Origin: DATGLE01 sp035294325
Lineage (GTDB): Bacteria; Chloroflexota; Ktedonobacteria; Ktedonobacterales; Ktedonobacteraceae
DNA length: 64,000 bases
Direction of reading: 5' to 3'
NCBI GenBank assembly: GCA_035294325.1
Contig: DATGLE010000066.1
Span: 1-64,000 of the forward strand
Numbering within the stretch: the stretch's first letter is position 1; each line of letters begins with the position of its first letter. Of the stretch, positions 8,071 to 16,572 are shown piece by piece. Both the position numbers and the translations under genes were made by a program. Below the pieces are notes generated by a model that had not been told where the DNA came from, ran no database searches, and was given only the letters and a program-made list of their open reading frames with translations.

Positions 8071-8901
8071 TCAATGTCTCCTTCTGTGCCTGCCACCGGC
8101 TACGGCTTCCGATCTGACAACACTCTCCTCCTCTTCGTACCGATATGCACTCAACGCGCCGCGCAGGCGCATCACGGCCTGCATGTGCAGTTGACAGACG
8201 CGCGATTCTGAAATCCCCATGATCCTGCTGATCTCTTTCATGGTCAACTCCTCGCGATAGTAGAGGGAGAGTAGCGCCTGTTCGCGCTCGGGCAAGCGCT
8301 GCATGGCTGCGCTGAGCGCGGCCACCAGTTCCTGCCGCTCCACCTCCTCAGCAGGCCCATAGCTATTGTGATCCTCCAACAACTCGCCGAGCGAGGCTGC
8401 ATCGTCCTCCTGCGCCAGAGAACTCAAGGGCGCATCAAGCGAAAGGATACTCGCGCTCGCTTCCATCAGCATCTGCCGGTAGCGCTGCGTCGAGACACCG
8501 ATCTCCGCCGCCGTCTCCTCCTCCGTTGCGGGCCGCCCCAGTTGTTGTTCCAGCTTCGCTAACGCCGCCTCGATCTGCCGCATGCGCGCGACGGCTGAAC
8601 GCGGCAGCCAGTTGAGTACACGTAATTGATCAATGACGGCACCCCGAATGCGCGCCGTCGCAAAAGCTTCAAAGCGGATACCCCGCCCGGGATCATAGCG
8701 ATCAATGGCATTGATCAAACCGATCATACCATAGCTGACCAGATCTTCAGTCTCTAAAAGACCGGTGGACGGTATCCCTAACCTTCCCACAACAAAACGT
8801 GCAAGTGGCGCATAGGCTGTAATTAGCTCGTCACGCAACGCCGGGCACCTGGTTTCGGCAAATTCCTCCCAGATATCCCCCATCGTCGTCGATGCACCCA
8901 T
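8071..8901 (-). CDS. FliA/WhiG-type RNA polymerase sigma factor
   Basis: A 276-residue sigma factor of the sigma-28 group. Region 2 spans about residues 20-95 (LLETEDLVSYGMIGLINAID, then GIRFEAFATARIRGAVIDQL), region 3 about 95-160 with WLPRSAVARMRQIE, and region 4 about 200-250 (RLPEREQALLSLYYREELTM, then ISRIMGISESRVCQLH as the helix-turn-helix). The basic tail GGRHRRRH is unusual. The start follows AAAGGAG. In actinobacteria WhiG directs spore development and elsewhere FliA directs flagellar genes; in a probable spore-forming Chloroflexota the former role is more plausible, but this is inference. No anti-sigma factor gene is adjacent. Confidence 0.9.
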   Translation of the reverse strand: MGASTTMGDIWEEFAETRCPALRDELITAYAPLARFVVGRLGIPSTGLLETEDLVSYGMIGLINAIDRYDPGRGIRFEAFATARIRGAVIDQLRVLNWLPRSAVARMRQIEAALAKLEQQLGRPATEEETAAEIGVSTQRYRQMLMEASASILSLDAPLSSLAQEDDAASLGELLEDHNSYGPAEEVERQELVAALSAAMQRLPEREQALLSLYYREELTMKEISRIMGISESRVCQLHMQAVMRLRGALSAYRYEEEESVVRSEAVAGGRHRRRH

Positions 8902-9164
8902 ACGCTACTCCTTTCAGCATACAATACTGGTCGCCTGTTTACAACCCCCTATCCCATGACTAGAGTGTAGTGTGATCATGAGTGCATGCATATTGACATT
9001 GGTCCCGGCTTTGATGAACGAAGGTCCTTAAATAAAAGGCTTTAGTTTGCGGAGGAATAGTCGATAAAGAATTTCAGGCTACACGGTGCGCCTGCCAGCG
9101 CCTTGCTAACAGCCGAAGGCAGCCCTTGCTCTTGCCCTGTCCCCCAATCCGAGGAGGTACACAT

Positions 9165-9446
9165 ATGAAAGACTTCCAGCAGCCAGCTACGAATAGTTTT
9201 TTCGAGCAACAGCAACGACCACAACAGTCTTCCGGCTCCGGCGCTCGCTTCTTCGAGGCCGCAGCGGAACACGCGCAACTGAATATGCTGATCGAATCAG
9301 GATTCAAGTGGGACGAGGCGCTGAAACTACTCACACTGCGCGAACATCTTTACCAAAATAAAGAAATACGGCAGCGCATTGAGAATGATAATCGCATGCA
9401 ATTCGCGCGCTGGTTATATCAGCAGGGAGAGATGGGGGAAGAATAA
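9165..9446 (+). CDS. Small hypothetical protein, 93 aa
   Basis: A short soluble protein with a Gln-rich N-terminus (QQPATNSFFEQQQRPQQS) and two helices carrying LNMLIESGFKWDEALKLLTL and a basic/acidic stretch ending in FARWLYQQGEMGEE. The second half may be a small helical bundle. The start is firmly set by GAGGAGGT seven bases ahead of the ATG; a longer frame from a TTG at 9126 is not needed. It is read away from the sigma factor gene and is closed by a strong hairpin, so it is probably a monocistronic, well expressed gene. Function unknown. Confidence 0.75.
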   Translation: MKDFQQPATNSFFEQQQRPQQSSGSGARFFEAAAEHAQLNMLIESGFKWDEALKLLTLREHLYQNKEIRQRIENDNRMQFARWLYQQGEMGEE

Positions 9447-9500
9447 CCAGCAAGGCCCGTTCTGCCTCGTCATCGGCAGAACGGGCCTTGCTGGTTATTC
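9441..9500 (+). terminator. Long perfect hairpin after the 93-aa gene
   Basis: Two perfect 26-bp arms (9441-9466 and 9475-9500) separated by eight bases; the left arm begins inside the last codons of the preceding gene. It is followed by TTCAAGG rather than a T-run. It probably ends or stabilises the transcript. Confidence 0.65.
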
Positions 9501-9587
9501 TTCAAGGTTGAATTGCTTATTATCCCCGTACAACATTTGCGGAGCGCCATTCGCAGGCCAGTATGCCGTAACGAAATCCCAACCAGG

Positions 9588-9656
9588 ATCGGGAAGGCAT
9601 CGGAAAGCAGGCCAGCCTGCTATCCTTCGCTGCGCTCACGATGACATGAGCCGGTC
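9588..9656. repeat. REP-like fragment (ATCCTTCGCTGCGCTCACGATGAC)
   Basis: The right part, TATCCTTCGCTGCGCTCAC followed by GATGACAT, is the typical half-site of a widespread bacterial extragenic palindrome; the left arm is degenerate. A better preserved copy lies inside mutS at 16280-16345. Confidence 0.5.
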
Positions 9657-9743
9657 AAGATCGCTATACTTCATTATGTTCATATCATAAAATGATGAAC
9701 GCAAAACACAGAACCTTATCACATCTGAATCCGGGGAGGAGCA

Positions 9744-10766
9744 ATGGCAACATACAACCTCTGTATACTGGGTTTTGGTAACGTCGGGCGCGCGCTGGCC
9801 CGTCATCTGCTGGCGAAGACGCCAGAATTGCGTGGGCGCTACGGCATAGAGTGGCGACTGACCGGCGTGGCGACGCGGCGCCTGGGCTGGCTCGCCGACG
9901 CGCGGGGCCTCGACGTTGCGGCGCTGCTGGCGGGCGATCTGCCAGCAGCGCCGCAAGCGCTGAGCAATGTACGTGAATGGCTTGCCGCTGCGCGGGCCGA
10001 CGTGCTCTTTGAACTCACTTCGCTCAATCCACAGACGGGCCAGCCCGCCATCGACCACATCCGCGCGGCCCTGGAATACGGCGCGCACGCTATCACGGCC
10101 AACAAGGGCACGGTTGTGCATGGCTACCACGAATTACTGGCGCTGGCGCAGGCAAAGGGCAGGCGCTATCTCTTCGAGGCTACCATGATGGCCGGAGCGC
10201 CGCTCTTTTCGCTCTTTCGCGATACGCTGCCCGCCGTTAAACTGCTGCGTTTTCGCGGTATCCTCAATTCGACGACGAATCTCATCATCGCGGAGATGGA
10301 GCAGGGCAGAAGCTTTGACGAGGCCGTGAAGAAGGCGCAGGAGATTGGCATCGCCGAGACCGATCCGGCTGCCGATATCGATGGCTGGGATGCGGCGGTC
10401 AAGGTCTGCGAGATCGCTACTGTGCTCATGGATACGCCTCTCAAGCTTGAGGAGGTGTCGCGCGAAGGGATGCGCGGCCTGAGCGCTGCGATGGTGCAGC
10501 AGGCGAGGGCCGCTGGCAGGCCGTTCAAGTATGTGCAGCAGGTTGAGCGTGTGAACGGCGGCGTGGTTGCCAGCGTTGGTCCGCAGCAGCTTGCCCTTGA
10601 TGATCCGCTCATGGCAGCGAGTCCGTCTTCGCTGCTGGCACACCTGGAGATGGATATGATCCCCGGCCTGACGATCAACCTGCACATTCCCGCCTCGGGC
10701 ACAGCTGGTCCCGACGTGACCGCCTACGACGTGCTCGCGGATTTTATTCGCGCCGTTGCATTGTAG
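9744..10766 (+). CDS. hom: Homoserine dehydrogenase
   Basis: The 340-residue enzyme reduces aspartate semialdehyde to homoserine, the branch to threonine, methionine and isoleucine. It shows the NAD(P) loop ILGFGNVGRALAR at residues 8-20, ITANKGTVVHGY near 118-129, the substrate/catalytic block RGILNSTTNLIIAEME near 170, and EIGIAETDPAADIDGWDA followed by a lysine near 210-228. It is about 90 residues shorter than the common form because the C-terminal ACT regulatory domain is absent, so feedback inhibition by threonine through that domain is not expected. GGGGAGGAGC precedes the ATG. It stands alone; a bulged GTTCAT...ATGAAC palindrome at 9678-9700 could be an operator. Confidence 0.93.
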   Translation: MATYNLCILGFGNVGRALARHLLAKTPELRGRYGIEWRLTGVATRRLGWLADARGLDVAALLAGDLPAAPQALSNVREWLAAARADVLFELTSLNPQTGQPAIDHIRAALEYGAHAITANKGTVVHGYHELLALAQAKGRRYLFEATMMAGAPLFSLFRDTLPAVKLLRFRGILNSTTNLIIAEMEQGRSFDEAVKKAQEIGIAETDPAADIDGWDAAVKVCEIATVLMDTPLKLEEVSREGMRGLSAAMVQQARAAGRPFKYVQQVERVNGGVVASVGPQQLALDDPLMAASPSSLLAHLEMDMIPGLTINLHIPASGTAGPDVTAYDVLADFIRAVAL

Positions 10767-10779
10767 GACGCGCCATTTC

Positions 10780-10876
10780 ACTGTAGGGGCGCCGCGCAGC
10801 AAATCCGTCTTTCCGCAAACATCCGACATACATTTTTTGTGGGCATGAGCGGGCTTGCTGCGCGGCGTCCCTACAG
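10780..10876. repeat. Imperfect long hairpin downstream of hom
   Basis: CTGTAGGGGCGCCGCGCAGC (10780-10799) pairs with GCTGCGCGGCGTCCCTACAG (10857-10876) across a 57-base loop. It lies between the convergent hom and DUF4139 genes and may serve as a terminator for both; its GTAGGG ends resemble other dispersed repeats here. Confidence 0.55.
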
Positions 10877-10907
10877 AGGTTTACGGGGATTTCGTGTCGT
10901 CGCATGA

Positions 10908-12536
10908 TTACGGCAGCCCGATCACTTTGAGATCCTGAGGATGCTCTACGGTGAAACGATACTCGATCTTCTGTTCGCCGCCGGGGGGCAGCGTAGAGCG
11001 CCATTTCAAGATCTCCAGTTTTGAGCGCTCGGCTGGCTGAGGCTGTATGGCCTGCACTCTGACTTTGACACGCTCGTGCTGGGAAACGGGCAGGTGATCG
11101 CGCACAGCAATGCTCCTGGGAAACGCTGTGTAGTTGTGCACGGTGATACGATAGGCATAGGTGATGCGGCGCATGTCGTTTTGCAAGAGGTTGCCCTTAT
11201 CGACTGCGCGCTCGATTAGTTCGCGTTTAACCTTAATGGCATCTTCGATTCCCAGAAAGACTCTGAACTTCTCATTTGGCGCCGTCATCTTAATGCGCGT
11301 GGTGCCCACATAGTCCCCGCTCAGGAAAATGCTGGCTTCGCCCTCAAGCAGCACGCGCTCGGTGGTATTGATGATCGTGGCGCGCAGGTGCGCATTCTCT
11401 TCGATGGCCGGCGCGCTGACGTAATCGAAGGTGCAGGGCAGATTATCGCGGGCAATCGTCGTTTTGTGGGGCGAGTTGTCCGAGGGGATATCGACGGAGC
11501 GACCAACGCGAAAGAGGTAGGCAGGGCCGCTCTGCTCGACGGTAGCGGTAGTGATCTCGGCGGGGAGCGCCTGAGTCGTTGCAATGCTGCCATCTCCGGC
11601 CGCGGCGGGCATTGCCGCCGCGAAAAAGACACCCTCGCCCTCCGATGCGGCTCTGTTCATGCTCGCCATGTGCCGCGCGGCCTGGGCGCGCACCGGCATG
11701 GGAGGCGGCGTATAGACGTTGAGATACCAGGGATCGAGTTCGGGCAGCACAGCGGCCAGGCTGGGGCGGGCAGTAGAGAGCGCGAGGCTGACATTCTCCC
11801 AGCGCTCACCGGTGGACTGCTGCACCATGCCAACATAGCTCAACTCGACCTCACCGCCGTCCCCTTCGTCGTTCATCTGCACACGCACATCATATTGCGG
11901 ATGCCACGAAGCGCCCATGACCAGATAGGAGAGTTCCAGCGCAAAATCGCCCTCCTGCTCTAATGCGACGCTGACAATAGCCGCCAGGCGATCCGCCAGC
12001 CCGGTTCCTTGCTTGCTGGCGAGTTCGCGCTTCTTCGCCGCCATGTCCTGCTCTACTTGCTTTCGCTGCACCTCCAGATCGAGCATAGCCTCCGCATCCT
12101 GCTGAGCCTGGTTACTCATAAAGCCGAGGAAATCGGCGCAATCCTGCGGCTTCATACGGCCCCAGGCCAGTCCCCGCGCGAAATCGTGTGCCTGCTCGCC
12201 AAGCGCATTCAGCCATTTCTGTCGCTTGCGAAGTGCGTCCTGGCGAGAACCAAGCAATTCATACTTGCGCTGTAATAGTTCAAACTCTGTCTGGAGAGTG
12301 AGCAAATCGGCCTCAGGTGGACGGCTGTGGAAGGCGGTGGTGATATCGACGTTGAGGATGCGCGTTCCCTGCGGTCCCTGGCCGGAAGCGCGCACCGATT
12401 CGCGCAGCAATTGTGGCAGGTTGTTGATGCGCAGTTCGTGTTCGCCCGCCGCGAGATGAATGCCGCCCCGCCGCGTGACGAGGGCGCGATCCGCATAGAC
12501 GATAACTTCTGTAATGGGGGCTTCGAGATCGGTCAT
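10908..12536 (-). CDS. DUF4139 (MuiA-like) protein
   Basis: A 542-residue protein of the mucoidy-inhibitor A/DUF4139 family. Residues 1-95 form the DUF4140 domain (ITEVIVYADRALVTRRG, LRINNLPQLL), 95-195 a coiled-coil (lengthy Leu/Gln/Lys stretch), and 200-542 the DUF4139 beta-rich domain, starting ELSYLVMGASWHPQYDVRV and ending in the usual LEILKWRSTLPPGGEQKIEY. The ATG at 12536 follows GGAAGAGGA; the frame stays open 16 codons further up without a ribosome site. There is no signal peptide or transmembrane segment, so it is probably cytoplasmic. Function is not known for the family. Confidence 0.88.
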   Translation of the reverse strand: MTDLEAPITEVIVYADRALVTRRGGIHLAAGEHELRINNLPQLLRESVRASGQGPQGTRILNVDITTAFHSRPPEADLLTLQTEFELLQRKYELLGSRQDALRKRQKWLNALGEQAHDFARGLAWGRMKPQDCADFLGFMSNQAQQDAEAMLDLEVQRKQVEQDMAAKKRELASKQGTGLADRLAAIVSVALEQEGDFALELSYLVMGASWHPQYDVRVQMNDEGDGGEVELSYVGMVQQSTGERWENVSLALSTARPSLAAVLPELDPWYLNVYTPPPMPVRAQAARHMASMNRAASEGEGVFFAAAMPAAAGDGSIATTQALPAEITTATVEQSGPAYLFRVGRSVDIPSDNSPHKTTIARDNLPCTFDYVSAPAIEENAHLRATIINTTERVLLEGEASIFLSGDYVGTTRIKMTAPNEKFRVFLGIEDAIKVKRELIERAVDKGNLLQNDMRRITYAYRITVHNYTAFPRSIAVRDHLPVSQHERVKVRVQAIQPQPAERSKLEILKWRSTLPPGGEQKIEYRFTVEHPQDLKVIGLP

Positions 12537-12988
12537 CGTTTTCCTCTTCCTGCTATGATTTCTCCTGTGTCGCTCTACTGCCATAGCATGTACGATTTTT
12601 ATTGGAAGATGGTTCCTTACGTCTCAGGGAACGTCCGAGCAGCGCTTCCCAACATTACCGCGCACTCGCGCCTGCGGCGCTCGCCGAATATTTTATGTGG
12701 TGGGGGGACAGGCGCGGAGGATCCGCGCGAAGGTCTGACCAGCGAGGCGAGGCTGCTGAGAACCGGGCACCCCCCTATGAGAAAAAGGTACTTGCCTGCA
12801 TATGCTGTAAATCTGAGGCGTGTGTACTCGCGAGGCGACGATGAGGGCTGTTACTGGCGCATCCCATCTTTTCTTTTCTATAAAGCTGCCGCTTGTTTCG
12901 CTCCTTTAGCGCTCTTATCGTCACCCATCATACTTTTGCAATATACCGAGAGAAGAGCATTTAGTGACGCCAGAGGAGGGTTCAGCAT
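12537..12988. other. 452-bp divergent gap with a repeat fragment
   Basis: The gap separates divergent genes and should hold both promoters. At 12665-12685 it contains CTCGCGCCTGCGGCGCTCGC, the 'flank A' shared by the palindrome elements at 25.3, 27.1 and 55.5 kb, followed by a small hairpin GCGCGGAGGATCCGCGC (about 12713-12729). No protein gene is seen. Confidence 0.55.
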
Positions 12989-13663
12989 ATGGTATATCTC
13001 AAGCGCGCCTCATTACTTGTTATGGGCCTGCTGCTTTTCGCCGTCGCGGCATGCTCCGGCAATGTTGGCGGCTACAGCGGGACAACGGGTGGTCAGGCAG
13101 CGCAGCAGTCCGCGCAGCAGAGCAGCCAGTATAATACGCGGATGCACGATCAGAGCAGCGGGCAGAAGGCCAGCCCGGCAACGAATAAGCAGAGCGGCAT
13201 GCAGGTTGCCAGCCAGCAAAATTCTCAGAAGAGTAATAAAGGTAATGCGACCACCGTTATTCATACCGCGATGGTCACACTCAATGGCAAAGCCATGACC
13301 ATCCTCACAACAGCGGGCGGGCGCACACTGTACTATCGCACCAGCGATCCCGCGCCTGCCTCCACCTGCACTGGAGCGTGCGCGAAGACCTGGCCGCCAC
13401 TGATCGCCAGAGGCAAACTGATTGTCCCGGCCAGCTTGAAAGGGCATGTGAGCGTGCATAAGACCGCGAACGGCAACCAGGTCGAATTCAACGGCCACCC
13501 GCTCTATACCTATGCGGGCGATATGGCCGCCAGGCAGGCCAAAGGACAGGGATTGGGAGGCATCTGGTTCGTGGCCGCAATTATGCAACAGCAACAGCCG
13601 CAGCCGCGACAAACGCCACCGCCGCCGCAGCCAACCGGGACGCCACAGCCTCCCCACTGGTAA
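12989..13663 (+). CDS. Secreted lipoprotein with Lipoprotein_15 repeats
   Basis: A 224-residue lipoprotein. The signal peptide ends in LLLFAVAAC, making Cys22 the lipidated residue. Residues 25-85 are a low-complexity Gln/Ser linker. From about 90 the chain matches the COG4315/Lipoprotein_15 family of short repeats with a YxYxxD-like motif: GGRTLYYRTSDP, CTGACAKTWPPL, GHPLYTYAGD and GIWFVA. The tail is Gln/Pro rich. Such proteins sit on the outer face of the membrane; their role is unclear. AGAGGAGGG precedes the ATG. A 52-bp perfect palindrome follows the gene. Confidence 0.85.
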   Translation: MVYLKRASLLVMGLLLFAVAACSGNVGGYSGTTGGQAAQQSAQQSSQYNTRMHDQSSGQKASPATNKQSGMQVASQQNSQKSNKGNATTVIHTAMVTLNGKAMTILTTAGGRTLYYRTSDPAPASTCTGACAKTWPPLIARGKLIVPASLKGHVSVHKTANGNQVEFNGHPLYTYAGDMAARQAKGQGLGGIWFVAAIMQQQQPQPRQTPPPPQPTGTPQPPHW

Positions 13664-13670
13664 CAGACAG

Positions 13671-13722
13671 GTTTATGAATGCAGGTGCGGCGCGTGCACG
13701 CGCCGCACCTGCATTCATAAAC
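13671..13722. terminator. 52-bp perfect palindrome after the lipoprotein gene
   Basis: The sequence is identical to its own reverse complement over all 52 bases, from GTTTATGAATGCAGG to CCTGCATTCATAAAC around a TGCA centre. It lies eight bases after the stop codon and before mutS. It can fold to a 24-bp stem with a four-base loop; there is no T-tract. Confidence 0.7.
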
Positions 13723-13845
13723 GCCGCATTTCCCGCAAAGGCTTCCCCCTCACTACCGCTTTTGACAAGAGTCGCAGAATAAGATAAAGTACAGGTGTTC
13801 AATTCATAACAGGCAGAAAAATGTCGAGTCGAGAGGGAGGCCGAC

Positions 13846-16572
13846 ATGTCAACGCCCGCGCGCAGGCAATACCTGCAAATCAAGAGCCAGTATCCCGATG
13901 CAATCCTGCTGTACCAGGTAGGGGATTTTTACGAAACCTTCGATGAAGATGCCTATATCGCCTCGCGCGAATTACAGATCGTGCTGACGAGTCGCTCGTA
14001 TGGCGCCGAGAATGGTGAGCGCGTGCCGCTGGCCGGTATACCGCTGCATGCGCTGGAAAACTACGTCGGCAAGCTCATCCAGCGCGGCTACAAGGTAGCT
14101 ATTTGTGATCAGGTGGGGGAAGTTGGCCGGGGCGTGGTGGATCGGGCGGTCACGCGCATCCTGACGGCAGGAACGCTCTCGGAGCCGAATCTGCTGCCAG
14201 CACGCCAGAATAATTATCTCGTTGCCATCGCCTCGGCGCGCGTACAGACCGCGCTGGCAGCCGTCGATGTCAGCACCGGCGAATTCATGGTCACATGGTT
14301 TCGCCCCGACGAATTGCCGGTAGCACTTGACGCCGAACTCCAGCGTCTCGCCCCCGTCGAATGCCTGCTCGTCGAGGGCAGTGATCGCGAGGCATATCCC
14401 GCTTTCGCCAGTACAGTCACAATCACGCCCTGCCCGCCCCACTTCTTCGCGCACGAGGCTGCCACGTCTCGCCTGTGCCGGCATTTTGGCGTGCAATCGC
14501 TGGAGGCTTACGGCTGCGCTCAGGCTCCGCAGGCTATCGCCGCTGCCGGGGCGATCATCGCCTATCTCGAAAAGATGAACCCGGCGCTGCTCTCGCTGCT
14601 CACCGGTCTGCGCTCCTATCGCACAACGAACTATATGGCGCTCGACGCCCACACACAGCGCAACCTTGAACTGCTCCAGGGCACACGCAGCGGCACGACA
14701 CTCGGCAGCCTGCTGAACGTCCTGGACCGCACGATTACGCCGATGGGCGCGCGACAGATGCGCAAGACGATCACACAGCCCCTGCTCGATCTGAACCAGA
14801 TCGATGCGCGTTTGAACGCCGTTGAGGAACTTTACGAGAGCCTGGCGCTGCGCAGCCGCCTCACGATGTCTCTGCAAGGATTGGGCGATCTGGAGCGTAT
14901 CGCCGGGCGTGTACGCTATGGCCGGGCTGTGCGCAACGAAGTGCTGGGCCTGCGCGACTACCTCGATGTCATCCCTACGCTGCGCGATATCCTGCTGGGC
15001 TGCGAGGCGCCGCTGCTGCGTGAACTCGCCGATCAGCTCGATCCATGCCCGCAGATCACAGACCTGGTTGATCGCGCCCTGATGCGCAGCGGGGAGGAGG
15101 AAGAAGACGGCGACGACGGGCGCATGATCCGCCCTGGCTTCCATCCCGCGCTCGACGAACTCTTCGCCTCGATCCGCGATTCACGGCGCTGGATGGTCTC
15201 GCTGGAAGCTCGCGAGCGCGAGCGCACCGGCATCAAGAAGCTGAAAGTTGGCTTCAACAAGGTCTTCGGCTACTATATCGAAGTTACCAATGCTTATGCC
15301 AATCTCGTCCCGTCCGACTACACGCGCAAACAGACGCTCGTCGGCGCCGAGCGCTTCATTACCCAGGAGCTTAAAGAGCACGAAGCGCGCATTTTGAGCG
15401 CCACGGAGCGTATTGAAGAGATGGAGCGCAGCATCTACGCCGACCTCCTGCGCCAGCTCGGCGTCTTCTATCCCCAATTGATGGCGACGGCGCGGGCCGT
15501 CGCTCAGGTCGATGTGCTGCTGAGCTTCGCCGAGGTCGCAGCCCATCAGGGCTACGCGCGACCTGTGCTTGAGCAGGGACACATGTTGGAGATCGAGGGC
15601 GGGCGGCATCCGACTGTTGAGTTCGCGCTCGACGGCGATACATTCATTCCCAACGATACGCATTTAGAGGCCGAGGCGGGCACGCGCATTCTCCTGCTGA
15701 CCGGGCCGAATATGGCAGGAAAATCGACGTATTTGCGTCAGGTCGCTTTGATTACCCTGCTGGCGCAGATCGGCAGCTTTGTGCCCGCTCGCCGGGCGCG
15801 TATCGGGCTGGTGGATCGCATTTTCACGCGCGTGGGAGCCGAGGACGATATCGCGTCGGGCAAAAGCACCTTCATGGTCGAGATGGAAGAGACGGCGGCG
15901 ATCCTGCGTCACGCGACGCGCCATAGTCTCATCATTCTCGACGAAATCGGGCGCGGCACCAGCACTTATGACGGCCTGGCTATCGCGCGCTCCGTCGTCG
16001 AGCACCTGCACAATGAGACCGGCGCGCGCACCCTCTTCGCCACGCACTACCACGAACTGGCGCCACTGGCCGGCGCTCTGCCCCACCTCAAGGTCTACAC
16101 CATGGAGATCAGCGACGATGGGCACGGCGGCATCGTCTTCCTGCATCGCGTCGTGCCCGGCTGCGTCGGGCGCAGCTATGGCGTCCACGTCGCGAAGCTG
16201 GCCGGCATGCCACCGAGCATCGTCGAGCGCGCCGAGACTGTGCTGAAGCAGTTGGAGAGAGATGGCAGCGCCGCTGGTATCATCCTGAGCGGCAGCGAAG
16301 GACCCGGGGCCAGGACTGCGGCTCCTTCGCTGCCGCTCGGGATGACACATTTATCCTCTCCAGGGGGTCTAAACGGGCATGGAGCCAGAGTTACTGAGCA
16401 ACCGGGACGCTACGAGTGGCAGAGCGAGGAGGCCCGCCAGGTCGCTGCCAGCCTCATACAGACGCAGGACGCGCCCGATCTGGACAGCATTGACCTGTGC
16501 GCGATCACACCGCTCGACGCCCTCAATTTGTTGTTCCTGTTGCAGAGGAAGAGAAACAGGCATCGCTCATGA
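13846..16572 (+). CDS. mutS: DNA mismatch repair protein MutS
   Basis: The 908-residue MutS recognises mismatches as a dimer and uses ATP to recruit MutL. The mismatch-binding motif is GDFYETF near residue 30 (Phe-x-Glu type). The connector, lever and clamp regions follow, then the ABC ATPase with Walker A GPNMAGKST near 620, Walker B IILDEIGRGTSTYDG near 697 and FATHYHEL near 730. Between the ATPase and the C-terminal dimerisation segment (SLIQTQDAPDLDSIDLCAITPLDALN... pattern) lies an in-frame palindromic repeat, residues about 812-834. The ATG follows GAGAGGGAGG. The stop overlaps the mutL start (ATGA), so the two are translationally coupled. Confidence 0.97.
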   Translation: MSTPARRQYLQIKSQYPDAILLYQVGDFYETFDEDAYIASRELQIVLTSRSYGAENGERVPLAGIPLHALENYVGKLIQRGYKVAICDQVGEVGRGVVDRAVTRILTAGTLSEPNLLPARQNNYLVAIASARVQTALAAVDVSTGEFMVTWFRPDELPVALDAELQRLAPVECLLVEGSDREAYPAFASTVTITPCPPHFFAHEAATSRLCRHFGVQSLEAYGCAQAPQAIAAAGAIIAYLEKMNPALLSLLTGLRSYRTTNYMALDAHTQRNLELLQGTRSGTTLGSLLNVLDRTITPMGARQMRKTITQPLLDLNQIDARLNAVEELYESLALRSRLTMSLQGLGDLERIAGRVRYGRAVRNEVLGLRDYLDVIPTLRDILLGCEAPLLRELADQLDPCPQITDLVDRALMRSGEEEEDGDDGRMIRPGFHPALDELFASIRDSRRWMVSLEARERERTGIKKLKVGFNKVFGYYIEVTNAYANLVPSDYTRKQTLVGAERFITQELKEHEARILSATERIEEMERSIYADLLRQLGVFYPQLMATARAVAQVDVLLSFAEVAAHQGYARPVLEQGHMLEIEGGRHPTVEFALDGDTFIPNDTHLEAEAGTRILLLTGPNMAGKSTYLRQVALITLLAQIGSFVPARRARIGLVDRIFTRVGAEDDIASGKSTFMVEMEETAAILRHATRHSLIILDEIGRGTSTYDGLAIARSVVEHLHNETGARTLFATHYHELAPLAGALPHLKVYTMEISDDGHGGIVFLHRVVPGCVGRSYGVHVAKLAGMPPSIVERAETVLKQLERDGSAAGIILSGSEGPGARTAAPSLPLGMTHLSSPGGLNGHGARVTEQPGRYEWQSEEARQVAASLIQTQDAPDLDSIDLCAITPLDALNLLFLLQRKRNRHRS
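16280..16345. repeat. REP-like palindrome inside mutS
   Basis: Arms 16280-16302 (TCATCCTGAGCGGCAGCGAA plus GGA) and 16323-16345 are 23 bp with one mismatch, separated by 20 bases. This is the typical form of a dispersed extragenic palindrome, here read in frame as part of the MutS C-terminal linker. Confidence 0.75.
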
